Shown here: positions 1 through 9,504 of the stretch, in pieces
Numbering within the stretch: position 1 is the first letter of the stretch
Layout: every line of letters starts with the position of its first letter
NCBI RefSeq assembly: GCF_900129005.1
Contig: NZ_FQUN01000008.1
Coordinates: 124,001-188,000 of the forward strand
Direction: 5' to 3'
Length of the DNA: 64,000 nt
Source: Leeuwenhoekiella marinoflava DSM 3653
GTDB lineage: Bacteria > Bacteroidota > Bacteroidia > Flavobacteriales > Flavobacteriaceae
The notes under the pieces: model-generated
The model's input: only the letters and a program-made list of their open reading frames with translations
The model's database searches: none
What the model was told of the DNA's origin: nothing
Made by a program: the position numbers and the translations under genes

Positions 1-1843
1 CCCAGGTTCCTTCATAATCTTCATTCAGTTTGTTTAAAGCTTCAGCAATGAAGATAAAGTGACCAAAAAACTTAGTCGCCATATCTTCATAAGAAGAATC
101 AACCAGTGCTATTTTAATTGAAATCTCAAGCATATTCAGGCAGTAAAGCGCCATCCACGAAGTACCGTCTACCTGCTCTAAAGTTGCGTTACCGGGAATA
201 CCACTACTGCGATCAAAGACTCCTATATTGTCAAGACCTAAGAAGCCGCCTTGAAAAACATTATTCTGTTTACGGTCTTCCTGATTTACCCACCAGTTGA
301 AGTTGAGGGATAATTTATTAAAGATACGCTTAAGGAAATCTATATCTTCCTTCCCCGCTGTATCCCGCTCTATTTTGTAAATCTGTAGCGCTGCAAAAGC
401 CTGTGTGGGCGGATTGACATCACTAAAATTCCATTCATAAGCTGGTATTTGACCATTAGGCGCCATATACCATTCTTTAGTAAAAAGCAGTAATTGCTTT
501 TTTGCAAACTCAGGATCTATATAAGCCATCGTAATACAATGAAATGCACTGTCCCAAGCAGCATACCACGGGTATTCCCACTTATCAGGCATCAAATGAA
601 TATCGTGATTTCTTAAGGTCTTCCAATTGCTGTTACGACCGTTATACCGTTCTTTAGGTGGAGTTGAAACTTTGGGATCTCCTTTAAGCCATTGCTCTAC
701 TTCGTAGTTATAATATTGTTTTGACCACAACAAACTCGCAAAAGCCTGGCGCTGAATTTCTTTAGCCTCCTCATCTTTAACCTGATTCACACCCTCATAA
801 AAATTCAAACATTCTTGAACCCGCGTTTCAAAAAGAGAATCAAAATCTGAACTAAAAGCGTCTTCTAAATCTGCGTGAGTCAATCTTAGCTTGAATACCA
901 CCGTTTCTCCGGCTTTAACATTACGCTGGTAATGCGGTGCAAACTTGGTTCCTTCCTGTTTCTTTTCTGCCAAACGGTAATCGTTTTCGATTACTGTTTT
1001 ATGAAAAAAGTCCTTTTTATAGGGCTGATCGTTAGGTTGCAAATACAGCCGCTCATCATTGGTTTCATTTTCAGTAAAAAGTTGATGATCTGGCTTTTCA
1101 AAATATAGATTATAATCCCCGGTATATGGATGCTTTATGTGTACCGAAGGTGATTTGCCATTCTTATTCTTTACTATGGAAGGTTTAAAAGGCATATCTC
1201 TTATACTCCAGAAATTGCGAATCCATAACGTAGGTAAAACGTGTAATTCTGCAGCTTTAGCGCTTCGGTTTGTCACTGAAATTTTAATACATATATCATC
1301 AGGACCCGCTTTTGCATATTCGGTAACAACATCAAAATATTCATTGTTATCAAAAAGACCCGTGTCTAAAATCTCATACTCATCATCCTTTCTGCTTCGG
1401 CCTTGATTTTTCGTCACTAAATCCCCATACGGATATTCGTTTTGAGGATATTTATAGAGATGCTTCATATAAGAATGTGTAGGTGTATTCTCTAAATAAT
1501 AGTAGAGTTCCTTTACATCTTCACCGTGATTACCTTCTGGACCTGTCAAACCAAACAAGCGTTCTTTTAGTATAGAATCTTTTCCATTCCAAAGAGCGAG
1601 GCCAAAGCATACGTTACAATAACGATCTGTAAAACCTGCCAAACCATCTTCTCCCCATCTGTAAACCCGACTTCTGGCATGATCGTGCGGAAAATAACCC
1701 CAGGCATCACCGTGAGCACTATAATCTTCTCGCACCGTACCCCACTGCCTTTCGCTTAAGTAGGGGCCCCAATGCAACCAGTCTTCATTTCCAGCGTAAT
1801 GTGAATCTAATCTTTTCTGTTCTTCTGTATTTTTCTTAACCAT
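1..1843 (-). CDS. GH63/MGH1-like glucosidase, partial (C-terminus beyond left edge)
   Basis: An uninterrupted minus-strand frame starts at ATG 1843 and runs off the left edge of the window, giving about 614 visible residues. Near the N-terminus it reads WGPYLSERQWGTVREDYS, and later PWYAAWDSAFHC and NPPTQAFAALQIY. These segments are rich in aromatic and acidic residues and match my recollection of the (alpha/alpha)6-barrel glucosidases of the GH63/MGH1 group, which release glucose or mannosylglycerate-type sugars. No signal peptide is seen, so a cytoplasmic enzyme is likely. The start codon overlaps the stop of the upstream SDR gene by 8 bases, suggesting translational coupling in one operon. 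The substrate cannot be deduced, and the family assignment is from motif memory rather than a search. Confidence 0.8.
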   Translation of the reverse strand, partial: MVKKNTEEQKRLDSHYAGNEDWLHWGPYLSERQWGTVREDYSAHGDAWGYFPHDHARSRVYRWGEDGLAGFTDRYCNVCFGLALWNGKDSILKERLFGLTGPEGNHGEDVKELYYYLENTPTHSYMKHLYKYPQNEYPYGDLVTKNQGRSRKDDEYEILDTGLFDNNEYFDVVTEYAKAGPDDICIKISVTNRSAKAAELHVLPTLWIRNFWSIRDMPFKPSIVKNKNGKSPSVHIKHPYTGDYNLYFEKPDHQLFTENETNDERLYLQPNDQPYKKDFFHKTVIENDYRLAEKKQEGTKFAPHYQRNVKAGETVVFKLRLTHADLEDAFSSDFDSLFETRVQECLNFYEGVNQVKDEEAKEIQRQAFASLLWSKQYYNYEVEQWLKGDPKVSTPPKERYNGRNSNWKTLRNHDIHLMPDKWEYPWYAAWDSAFHCITMAYIDPEFAKKQLLLFTKEWYMAPNGQIPAYEWNFSDVNPPTQAFAALQIYKIERDTAGKEDIDFLKRIFNKLSLNFNWWVNQEDRKQNNVFQGGFLGLDNIGVFDRSSGIPGNATLEQVDGTSWMALYCLNMLEISIKIALVDSSYEDMATKFFGHFIFIAEALNKLNEDYEGTW

Positions 1844-2654
1844 TTGTTGTAAATCCTGGGTAGCACGTCATTCCTCCATCAACATATAATGTTGTGCCAT
1901 TAATATATTCTGATTCATCTGATGCCAACCAAGCAGCCGTACTGCCTATATCTTCGGGCACTCCAATACGTTTATACGGAATCAGTTTATTCAATTTATT
2001 GAGTGCACTTTCGGTTTCCCATGCTTCTCTATTAATATCTGTTTTTATCGCTCCGGGAGCAATACTATTACATCGTACTTTAAGAGGCGCATACTCTTGG
2101 CAAATACTTTCCATCAGCATAACTAAACCTCCTTTTGACGCGGCATAATTTGTATGCCCTGCCCATGGAATAATCTGATGAACAGAACTCATATGAATGA
2201 TTTTACCTAAGGATTTAGAAACGTCTTCTCGAATCCCTCTGCGCATAAATTCTCGTAAAGCTTCGCGTGCACACAAAAACTGACCGGTTAGATTTACATC
2301 TATAACCAATTGCCAATCTTTTAAAGTCATTTCATGTAATGGGGCATCTTTTTGCAAACCAGAATTCGCAACGAGAATATCTACTGTTCCAAATTTTTCG
2401 ATAGTTTGCTTAAACATGGCCTGTACCTGTTCTTCTTTACTCACATCACATTGTATCACAATCGCCGCTCCACACGATGTGTCTTCATTTATTTTACCTG
2501 CAACTTCGTTAGCCTCTTCTTCCGATGAATTATAATTAACCACCACATTTGCTCCGTCTCTTCCCAGAGCCATTGCCACCGCTGCACCTATACCACTACT
2601 GGATCCAGTTACGATTGCAGTTTGCCCTTTAAGGCGTTCATTGGGTTTTTGCAT
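1836..2654 (-). CDS. SDR family oxidoreductase (glucose 1-dehydrogenase-like)
   Basis: A 272-residue classical short-chain dehydrogenase. The Rossmann motif TGSSSGIGAAVA is at about residues 16-27, the NSG motif (variant of NNAG) at about 97-99, and the active-site Ser ... Y-x-x-x-K at about 157-176 (NYAASKG). The C-terminus has DVNLTG and YVDGGMTCYPGF, as in glucose 1-dehydrogenase-like SDRs. The enzyme is expected to be cytoplasmic and to oxidise a sugar or related alcohol with NAD(P). It lies immediately upstream of and overlaps the glucosidase gene, so it may act on the released sugar; that is inference from context. The exact substrate is unknown. Confidence 0.9.
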   Translation of the reverse strand: MQKPNERLKGQTAIVTGSSSGIGAAVAMALGRDGANVVVNYNSSEEEANEVAGKINEDTSCGAAIVIQCDVSKEEQVQAMFKQTIEKFGTVDILVANSGLQKDAPLHEMTLKDWQLVIDVNLTGQFLCAREALREFMRRGIREDVSKSLGKIIHMSSVHQIIPWAGHTNYAASKGGLVMLMESICQEYAPLKVRCNSIAPGAIKTDINREAWETESALNKLNKLIPYKRIGVPEDIGSTAAWLASDESEYINGTTLYVDGGMTCYPGFTTNG

Positions 2655-2768
2655 TTTAGTAGGTTTTAAACGTTAAGTTATACATTAGTTTTTAAATCCT
2701 AATTTAAACCAACTTCCTGAGGTATAGCAGGGTCTTAACGTTATTTAGTAAAGTACACTTCCTAAATG

Positions 2769-2808
2769 CTAATTATCTAGTAAAGTCTTTTTTTTACTAG
2801 ATAATTAG
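2769..2808. repeat. Perfect 16-bp inverted repeat, 8-nt loop
   Basis: Arms CTAATTATCTAGTAAA (2769-2784) and TTTACTAGATAATTAG (2793-2808) are exactly complementary. The element lies in the 267-bp gap between the serine hydrolase stop and the SDR start, both on the minus strand. It could be a terminator for the hydrolase or an operator for the SDR-glucosidase operon. No T-tract follows the second arm on either strand, which argues against a simple intrinsic terminator. Confidence 0.6.
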
Positions 2809-2921
2809 AAGTAGTAGATGGTTTTTGAAAATAATATAAAAAAAAGAAAGTCTAATTTATAAAGACTTCCTTAAGTACTTTTTATCTTACGTATATTACA
2901 ACTAAATATTCCGTACTTCGT

Positions 2922-4217
2922 CTATTTGGCTGTAGCCAACTTTCCTAATTCTAAGTTATCAACCGGTATATTCATCACCTTATTTACAATCTCATGCAAT
3001 TCCGGAATCACAAAGCTGGCTAAGGGAGTAAGGCTGTTAAATAGTACCGAAATACCTAAATCTTCACCAGGGAACAATGCTATTTCATTTCTAAAATCAC
3101 TTACACTTCCTCCGTGATGTATCATTTTACTTTGATCACCGGTTTCTGCATCAACAAACTCATGTATACGCCAACCGTAAGCATATGAAGATCTCAAATG
3201 CCCTTTCCAACGCTGATAATACTTATGGGCATCAGGAATATCAACCTGAGGCTTAAATACTCTGGCTATACTTTCTGAATCTAAAACGCGCTCATTATGA
3301 CCTAGCAAAAAGCGCATCCATTTACCCATATCAGCTGCACTTGCATTTATTCCTCCTGCTGCAACTGCATTAAAATATTTTTTATTGACTGGCAGGCGAT
3401 TCCACCCTTTGCGTGTGTTTTTATGTGGATAAGCATAATTATTAGTTTTGATCAAGGCTTCATAATCTGTAGAAGCCGTCTTCATATTCAATGGTGTAAA
3501 AATTTTATTCTGAAGCAACTGCTGAATGGTTTGCCCGGTTGCCGTATGCATCATTTCACCACTTAATGCAAACATCGCATTCTGATAACTATAAACTTTA
3601 CCCGGCCTTGCAATCGTATTGATTATATTGAATCTTGAAGCAATTTCCGGAAGTTCTATACCATCTTCTACAAGATTAGTATAACAATGATAAGGCACTC
3701 CTGTGGTATGAGAAAGCACATTTGATAACGTTAACTTCTCTGCATTCAGTTTACTTTTTAATTGAAATTCCGGCATCAAGTCAACCAGTTTATCATCCCA
3801 TTTCAAAGCGCCATCCTTAACTTCAATTCCTGCTAAAATACCAGTAAAACCTTTAGACAAAGAGCCTAACCTAAAAACAGTTTCAGAATCAACCCTGTCG
3901 TTTTTAAAAACATTACGTTTACCAAAGCCCTCTTTCAGGAGAATGGAATCTCCCTGAACAATACTTACTCCTGCACCAACGATCAAGCGCTTATTAATCA
4001 TACCTTCAAAATAGGCAGCAATCTCTTTTGCTAAAACAGCTTTTCTACTTTTATAAATATACGCTGCTTCTTTTTGAGCTTGAATTTTTAATGGATTAAC
4101 AAATTCAATAGCATGAGTCTTTTTAGATTGGGTCTCTTGAAAATCTGGAGATGATAATGCGAAGAAAGAAATAAGCACCAGAAAAGTACCTAAAACAAGA
4201 GGTTTACGAATAATCAT
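2922..4217 (-). CDS. Serine hydrolase (class C beta-lactamase/PBP-like)
   Basis: The frame is open from a TTG at 4274, but the ATG at 4217 is preferred. It begins MIIRKPLVLGTFLVLISFF, an export signal or membrane anchor, giving about 431 residues. Catalytic motifs of the beta-lactamase-related fold are visible: S-x-x-K as SLSK within RLGSLSKGFTG, a tyrosine motif YSYQN, and the third motif HGG in MIHHGGSVSDF. Such proteins are usually periplasmic peptidases or esterases rather than true beta-lactamases. It is transcribed away from the GH127 gene, with a shared 375-bp spacer. The substrate is unknown. Confidence 0.85.
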   Translation of the reverse strand: MIIRKPLVLGTFLVLISFFALSSPDFQETQSKKTHAIEFVNPLKIQAQKEAAYIYKSRKAVLAKEIAAYFEGMINKRLIVGAGVSIVQGDSILLKEGFGKRNVFKNDRVDSETVFRLGSLSKGFTGILAGIEVKDGALKWDDKLVDLMPEFQLKSKLNAEKLTLSNVLSHTTGVPYHCYTNLVEDGIELPEIASRFNIINTIARPGKVYSYQNAMFALSGEMMHTATGQTIQQLLQNKIFTPLNMKTASTDYEALIKTNNYAYPHKNTRKGWNRLPVNKKYFNAVAAGGINASAADMGKWMRFLLGHNERVLDSESIARVFKPQVDIPDAHKYYQRWKGHLRSSYAYGWRIHEFVDAETGDQSKMIHHGGSVSDFRNEIALFPGEDLGISVLFNSLTPLASFVIPELHEIVNKVMNIPVDNLELGKLATAK

Positions 4218-4592
4218 TGAATATTGGGATTTAATCGAATTGGCTAAAAGTTTCCACTTATAAAGCAATAACAACGCTTAAATATAAAAATTATTTTAAC
4301 ATTTTTTTTAGTATTTACTCTAAAATGTAAGTTTTATATTCTTTTTTATCTGATTTGAACTCAATCTATCATCAAACTAGATAAAATTATTGATTAAATG
4401 TTCTGGTAATTCAAACTTTTTAAGTCTTCTAGAGCACAAAAAAAGTATAGGTAATAAAATATCAAAACTGATTAGTTTTTAATTAATCAAAACATCTTCA
4501 GCAATTTATATTTACAATTATCTGAATAGAATTTGAGAATTCTTCAGACTTTCAAATACACTTTAAGTTCTAAAATTATTACGATTCATCTT
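4218..4592. other. Divergent AT-rich spacer between serine hydrolase and GH127 gene
   Basis: There is no gene in this 375-bp stretch. It is very AT-rich and should hold both divergent promoters. A short imperfect inverted repeat (TGATTAG ... TTAATCA, about 4469-4488) is visible, but no confident -33/-7 pair can be assigned by eye. Confidence 0.4.
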
Positions 4593-7500
4593 ATGAAATC
4601 TTCTTTAACAAGGCACATACTCAGCTTAACTCTCATCTTTTTATTCTCCAAGTCAACAACTTACGCGCAAAGCGGAGACCAGATTTTAGACGGCATAGGA
4701 GAAACTGGTTTGATCGCTCGGTATATTTTTGACGGAAACGCAAAAGACTGGTCTCGTAATAATCTACATGCTACACTTCAAGATAATACTGAAACTTATG
4801 TTACAGACGAAAGGTTTAAAAACGTTTTAAGTTTAGCTAACGAGAACTATTTAACGCTTCCTAAAGAAACTTTAAACGGTATAGAATCTTTAACCATTAC
4901 TACTTGGATTTATTTAAATGCTATTGAAAACAATCAATATTTATTTGATTTTGGTTCTACTGATGATTCTCATTTTTTTGCCACCCCTAAAGCAAAAAAA
5001 ACTGGTGAATTTGGAGCTACTCTTGTCAAAAATGCTGTAAGTATTGCAGAAACGACAACATCTTCTCCAGAAGTTAAAAAATGGATACATATTGCTATCG
5101 TAATAGATTTTCCCTCACAAAGCTTCAACACGTATTTAGATGGTGAGCTTGCTGCTACAGCCCAAGCTTCAAATCTGGATTTGAGTACGATTTTCAATTC
5201 TGATTCTAATCAGCTTTTTATTGGCAAATCATTATCTGCAGAAGAAACCTCCTTAGATGCACTTCTACACGATTTTAGAATTTACCGTATTCCATTGAGA
5301 AAAAATCAAGTTGCACGTATTTATCAAAACGCTTCTAAAACTGGAGAAAGTGTGGTGAATGAGCGCGCCGAACCAGAAGACAACCTTCCGGTTTTTGAAG
5401 ATAATGTCCCCCAACTTTACAATCACTATTTAACTGCTGTTTCTGATGTTACTGTTGAAACGGTTGTTGGTCAGCTTCCACGCTTACCCAGATTTGTAGA
5501 AGGCAGCTATAAGCTTCCGGTTGGAGCTCCTCAAGTACGTGTGCTCTGGCCGGCTCCTGAAGATAACAGCAGTGTTTTAAAACCCGGCACCTATACCATT
5601 ACCGGTCGAGTTTCAGGAACTGATTTTAAACCTACGGCTACGGTAATTGTAAAAGATACCGATGCAAATGACACACCCAATCGCACTCTGGAACCCTTTC
5701 AGTTGAATGAAGTTTCTCTTGATGCAAATGCTCTGGGAAAGGATTCAAAGTTCATTGAGAACCGCGACAAGTTTATCAATACGCTTGCTGAAACCAATCC
5801 AGATTCTTTTCTGTATATGTTCAGAAATGCTTTTGGGCAAAAGCAGCCTCAAGGTGCAGAACCGCTTGGGGTTTGGGACACTCAGGAAACGAAATTGAGA
5901 GGCCATGCAACCGGACATTATTTAACAGCAATCGCACAAGCTTACGGAAGCACCACCTATGATAAAAAGCTACACCAAGAGTTTGAAGATAAAATGAATT
6001 ATATGGTGAATATCTTATATGATTTATCTCAACTTTCAGGTAAACCCGAGAGCACAGATGGACCATTTGTTTCAGATCCTGCTGCCGTGCCTACAGGACC
6101 GGGAAAGCCTTCTTACAATTCTGATTTGAGCGAAACCGGCATCAGAACCGATTACTGGAACTGGGGTACTGGTTACATCAGCGCATATCCTCCAGATCAA
6201 TTTATAATGCTTGAAAATGGAGCGAAATATGGTGGACAAGAAGACAGAGTTTGGGCACCGTATTATACGTTGCATAAAATTTTAGCCGGACTGATTGACG
6301 TTTATGAAGTGGGCGGAAATGAAAAAGCGCTTGAAGTTGCCGAAGGAATGGCTGAATGGGTTCACACACGACTAAGCAAGCTACCCGCTGAAACATTAAT
6401 CACGATGTGGAATACCTATATCGCCGGTGAATTTGGCGGCATTAATGAATCTCTAGCGCATCTTTATCGCATTACCGGTAAACCTGATTATTTAAAGACC
6501 GCTCAATTATTTGACAATATCAAAGTTTTTTATGGTGATGCTGAACATTCTCACGGACTCGCAAAAAATGTAGACACCTATCGTGGATTGCACGCCAATC
6601 AACACATCCCGCAAATCATGGGGGCTCTTGAGCTGTACCGCAATTCTGAATCTCCTGAGTATTACAATATAGCAGATAACTTTTGGTACAAAACCAAAAA
6701 CGATTATATGTACAGTATCGGTGGCGTTGCAGGAGCGAGAAATCCGGCAAATGCTGAATGTTTTGTGGCGCAACCGGCTACGCTTTATGAAAATGGTTTA
6801 TCTGCCGGCGGACAAAATGAAACCTGCGGAACATACAATATGCTCAAGTTAACTCGCGGACTTTTCTTTTACAATCAACAACCGGAATTGATGGATTACT
6901 ACGAACGAGCAATGTACAACCAGATCTTAGCTTCAGTAGCAGAAGATAGTCCGGCGAACACGTATCATATCCCCTTAAGACCGGGTTCAAAAAAGCAGTT
7001 TAGCAATGCTGATATGAGTGGTTTTACATGTTGTAACGGAACAGCACTTGAAAGCAGCACCAAACTTCAAAATTCAATCTATTTTAAAAGCATAGATAAC
7101 AAAGCGCTTTTTGTAAATCTGTTTGTGCCTTCAACCCTAAACTGGACCGAAAAAAACGTAACAATCAAGCAAGAAACTGCATTTCCTCACAAAGATCACA
7201 GTAAATTCACCATTGAAGGAAAAGGCAAATTCAGTCTCAACATCAGAATACCCGGCTGGGCTAAAACTGGAGTTGAACTTAAACTTAACGGAAAAACTCA
7301 GAATATTTCTATTGTGCCCGGCACTTACCTAAACGTAGACCGAAAGTGGAAAAATGGTGATACAATTGAACTTAAAATGCCGTTTCGTTTTCACCTAGAC
7401 CCTATAATGGATCAAGAAAATATTGCGAGCTTATTTTATGGTCCGGTATTATTAGCCGCTCAGGAATCTGAACCCCGTACAGATTTCAGAAAAATTACGC

Positions 7501-7637
7501 TAGATGCTTCTGATCTCGGAAAAACTATCACAGGAAATCCTGAAGAGTTAGAATTTAAAATAGACGGAACCGTTTTTAAACCATTTTACGAGACCTACGA
7601 CCGGCATTCTGTTTACCTAGATGTAACGTTAAAATAA
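4593..7637 (+). CDS. Secreted GH127 beta-L-arabinofuranosidase with LamG and Ig-like domains
   Basis: About 1014 residues from ATG 4593. An upstream TTG in the same frame at 4533 is rejected because MKSSLTRHILSLTLIFLF...TYAQ is a clear signal peptide. Domains in order: a LamG/concanavalin-like lectin domain (about 30-250), a bacterial Ig-like domain (about 300-360, VRVLWPAPEDNSSVLKPGTY), and a GH127 (former DUF1680) catalytic domain (about 380-1014). In characterised GH127 enzymes a Glu and three Cys bind Zn and catalyse; here Glu743 and Cys745 (ETCGTYN) and Cys813-Cys814 (TCCNGT) match that set. The enzyme likely removes beta-L-arabinofuranosyl residues from plant or algal glycans outside the cytoplasm. 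A terminator follows at 7698. Confidence 0.9.
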   Translation: MKSSLTRHILSLTLIFLFSKSTTYAQSGDQILDGIGETGLIARYIFDGNAKDWSRNNLHATLQDNTETYVTDERFKNVLSLANENYLTLPKETLNGIESLTITTWIYLNAIENNQYLFDFGSTDDSHFFATPKAKKTGEFGATLVKNAVSIAETTTSSPEVKKWIHIAIVIDFPSQSFNTYLDGELAATAQASNLDLSTIFNSDSNQLFIGKSLSAEETSLDALLHDFRIYRIPLRKNQVARIYQNASKTGESVVNERAEPEDNLPVFEDNVPQLYNHYLTAVSDVTVETVVGQLPRLPRFVEGSYKLPVGAPQVRVLWPAPEDNSSVLKPGTYTITGRVSGTDFKPTATVIVKDTDANDTPNRTLEPFQLNEVSLDANALGKDSKFIENRDKFINTLAETNPDSFLYMFRNAFGQKQPQGAEPLGVWDTQETKLRGHATGHYLTAIAQAYGSTTYDKKLHQEFEDKMNYMVNILYDLSQLSGKPESTDGPFVSDPAAVPTGPGKPSYNSDLSETGIRTDYWNWGTGYISAYPPDQFIMLENGAKYGGQEDRVWAPYYTLHKILAGLIDVYEVGGNEKALEVAEGMAEWVHTRLSKLPAETLITMWNTYIAGEFGGINESLAHLYRITGKPDYLKTAQLFDNIKVFYGDAEHSHGLAKNVDTYRGLHANQHIPQIMGALELYRNSESPEYYNIADNFWYKTKNDYMYSIGGVAGARNPANAECFVAQPATLYENGLSAGGQNETCGTYNMLKLTRGLFFYNQQPELMDYYERAMYNQILASVAEDSPANTYHIPLRPGSKKQFSNADMSGFTCCNGTALESSTKLQNSIYFKSIDNKALFVNLFVPSTLNWTEKNVTIKQETAFPHKDHSKFTIEGKGKFSLNIRIPGWAKTGVELKLNGKTQNISIVPGTYLNVDRKWKNGDTIELKMPFRFHLDPIMDQENIASLFYGPVLLAAQESEPRTDFRKITLDASDLGKTITGNPEELEFKIDGTVFKPFYETYDRHSVYLDVTLK

Positions 7638-7697
7638 CCCCTCTAAACCGAGCAGAAGCATCTTGATGGATTGCGCTAAGCAAGCAACACAAATAGA

Positions 7698-7730
7698 AAA
7701 ACCCGCTAATCTAAGTTTAGCGGTTTTTTT
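7698..7730 (+). terminator. Rho-independent terminator after GH127 gene
   Basis: Arms CCGCTAA (7703-7709) and TTAGCGG (7717-7723) form a stem followed by a run of seven T, 60 bp after the GH127 stop codon. Confidence 0.8.
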
Positions 7731-7807
7731 GTTGATCAGTCTTAGTTCCTAAAGATAGATCGATATTTTTTAATCATACTAGCCTTATGACATTCCCGCT
7801 CTCCTTG

Positions 7808-8183
7808 TTGAAAGACAAACGACAAAGCACAGTAGAATCTGTCTTTGAAACCTTAACTCTCCCGCTATCGGGATTATGGGACTGAGAAAAGTAAACACCA
7901 TAGGACTAAAACAAGCCAACAAGTGTATGCAGCTCGCTGCCACCGCCTACAACCTTAAGAAGTACCTCAAGTTCACGCAAAAACAGGTAAAAAGCAGAGC
8001 AGGAATGCTCGGCTTGTATTTTAGACTCAAAACAGCCCTAAAAGAGGCTTTTAAATTAATGCTAATGCTCGTTAACCTCCAATGTTTATCAACGGTCTAA
8101 AACTAGAAAATCGCTCATCCCGATAGCTATCGGGACGATTTGAATCAGTGCGTTTTTTAAAAAAAATTAGGGACTTGTGCAAC
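7808..8183 (+). mobile_element. IS1182-family remnant (3' end of transposase and right terminal repeat)
   Basis: The sequence matches the 3' part of the longer copy at 10341-12092, from the KRQSTVE segment through MGLRKVNTIGLKQANKCMQL to the right terminal repeat acttgtgcaac at 8173-8183. The 5' two-thirds of the element is gone. A 14-bp palindrome (tcccgctatcggga, 7860-7873) interrupts the coding sequence just before MGLRK, so the 74-residue frame at 7876-8100 is only a relic. It is inactive. Confidence 0.85.
8118..8135. repeat. 18-bp palindrome TCCCGATAGCTATCGGGA
   Basis: A perfect palindrome just after the transposase relic stop codon. The identical 18-mer occurs at 11712-11729, and 14-bp variants (tcccgctatcggga) occur at 7860-7873 and 53958-53971. 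All lie in mobile-element relics. Confidence 0.75.
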
Positions 8184-8193
8184 GGCTACCGGT

Positions 8194-8872
8194 GTTACCT
8201 GCTGGCTTTTATTTTTTCCATTTCATTCTGTTGTTGATCAGTTAGAGGTACTTTGAATAATTCAATAGCCAATGTTATTTCTTTAAGATTTTTAAAGTCA
8301 ATATTTTTTATTTTATTCTTTTTGAATAGGTCTACAACTTTTTTTGTGCAAAAAATATTCATATTTAAATTTCCTTTTTCATCTGGCTTACACATAAATA
8401 AATCCGTACCACTCCAAAAATCTTTATCAAAGAAAAAACCTTTAATATGTGGTTTAGTTTTAATTCCAATTTTATCTAAAACTATAGAACTTTTAGAGTA
8501 ATCTCGATGTCCACAACGCCCTGTTATTATTAAACCGAAAAACTTTTGATCAATCAATTCATTTTTTTTTGAGCGAATTTCCACATTATACGTTTCCCAA
8601 CCTGTGATTCTATTTGATTTAAATAATTCAATTACTTTTTCACTAACTATCACTGGATAGGCATTAGTTGTCCAAATAATATCATAGAGTGTTTTTCCAC
8701 CCATCTTATGTTTTACAGTAACCGTTTCTGTAATTTGTCTTTCGCCTCTTGAAATTTCAGGTTCAGCTAAGTCATACTTTTCTATAACTCCCCTAAATGG
8801 TCGATTTGAAAAAATTTCTCTTATTTGAAATATATTGTCGTATATCAGCATTTTTGGCAGCTTGCAGGTAAC
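8194..8872 (-). mobile_element. Integron-like gene cassette 2 (Imm11-like cargo)
   Basis: On the minus strand the unit begins GTTACCTGC (8872-8864) and ends GCAGGTAAC (8202-8194), exact reverse complements. This is the relation expected when an attC-like site is rebuilt on circularisation of a cassette. The single gene inside ends within the terminal 9-mer (AGG TAA). The 5' side is bordered by group II introns and the 3' side by an IS1182 relic. The cassette interpretation is inference; no integrase gene is in the window. Confidence 0.55.
8195..8851 (-). CDS. Imm11/DUF1629-like immunity protein (putative)
   Basis: 218 residues from ATG 8851. An upstream in-frame start at 8947 is rejected because that stretch is the end of a group II intron. 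The protein has two similar halves resembling the Imm11 (DUF1629) layout: IVSEKVIELFKSNRITGWE followed by a beta-rich segment, and later IFCTKKVVDLFKKNKIKNID near the C-terminus. Members of that family are proposed immunity proteins of polymorphic toxin systems. No cognate toxin lies nearby. It is the sole gene of a cassette-like unit and its stop codon falls in the cassette end. The family call is from pattern memory. Confidence 0.6.
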   Translation of the reverse strand: MLIYDNIFQIREIFSNRPFRGVIEKYDLAEPEISRGERQITETVTVKHKMGGKTLYDIIWTTNAYPVIVSEKVIELFKSNRITGWETYNVEIRSKKNELIDQKFFGLIITGRCGHRDYSKSSIVLDKIGIKTKPHIKGFFFDKDFWSGTDLFMCKPDEKGNLNMNIFCTKKVVDLFKKNKIKNIDFKNLKEITLAIELFKVPLTDQQQNEMEKIKASR

Positions 8873-8880
8873 GGTTGTGT

Positions 8881-9504
8881 GTCGAGTAGGAAAAGGGAGT
8901 TTCACCCTTCCCCTCTCACAGAACCGTACGTGATAGTCCCCCATCATACGGCTCTTCTAATTTAATCTACAAGTATAAGCTCATCCTCTATTCAAGTTGG
9001 CAAATTGTATTTTAAATTAGCTAACCCCTTTGCTCCACTCCCATTACAAGAGCCTCTTCACTACTACGGATTAGTCCGCCACCTTACACTACATTGGTAA
9101 TCATCTTGCAGTTGCTCTACTTGATCTTTCTCTTTTACATTAATGTAAGGCTTCCTGCGTTCCATCTATAAGCCCAGATAAAAGTCATGCCCCCTATACG
9201 ACGGTTACCGAATAGCCAGTAAATAGGTTTCCGCTATCCTTGTCCCTGAGAACTCGACGTTTCTCGGTTTTGGCAACATGTTTTGCCTTCTCGACGCTTC
9301 ATCGGAAGGTTCGCTTTCGCTCATCTCTTTTATCAACACCTGACAAATCTAGCCTGCCTTTTCTTCTCTCGCTTCACACAAACAAATTACTTTGAATGCA
9401 TCAGAAAAGTGGTTTAGAACCAGCTCCTATAAGCAGATTCTGGTGGGTCGATTCCACCATCTCATAAATAGTTGCGTGAAGTCTATGCTTCACTCACAGC
9501 ACAC
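8881..9504 (-). mobile_element. ORF-less group II intron B (second of a tandem pair)
   Basis: On the minus strand the 5' end is GTGTGCTG at 9504 (GUGYG consensus) and the 3' end is CCTACTCGAC at 8881. Domain V is a 34-nt hairpin at 8921-8954 (starts GAGCCGTATGATGG, ends CACGTACGGTTC). A domain VI hairpin with a bulged-A candidate (GGGTGAAACTCCC) follows at about 8890-8915. There is no reverse transcriptase or maturase frame in the 624 nt, so mobility would need a protein in trans. The 3' exon is ACACAACCGTTACC, the start of cassette 2. Confidence 0.8.

Noticed and set aside
2922-4217. Antibiotic-resistance beta-lactamase
   Set aside because: The SxxK/YxN/HGG motifs are shared by many esterases and peptidases; nothing supports resistance.
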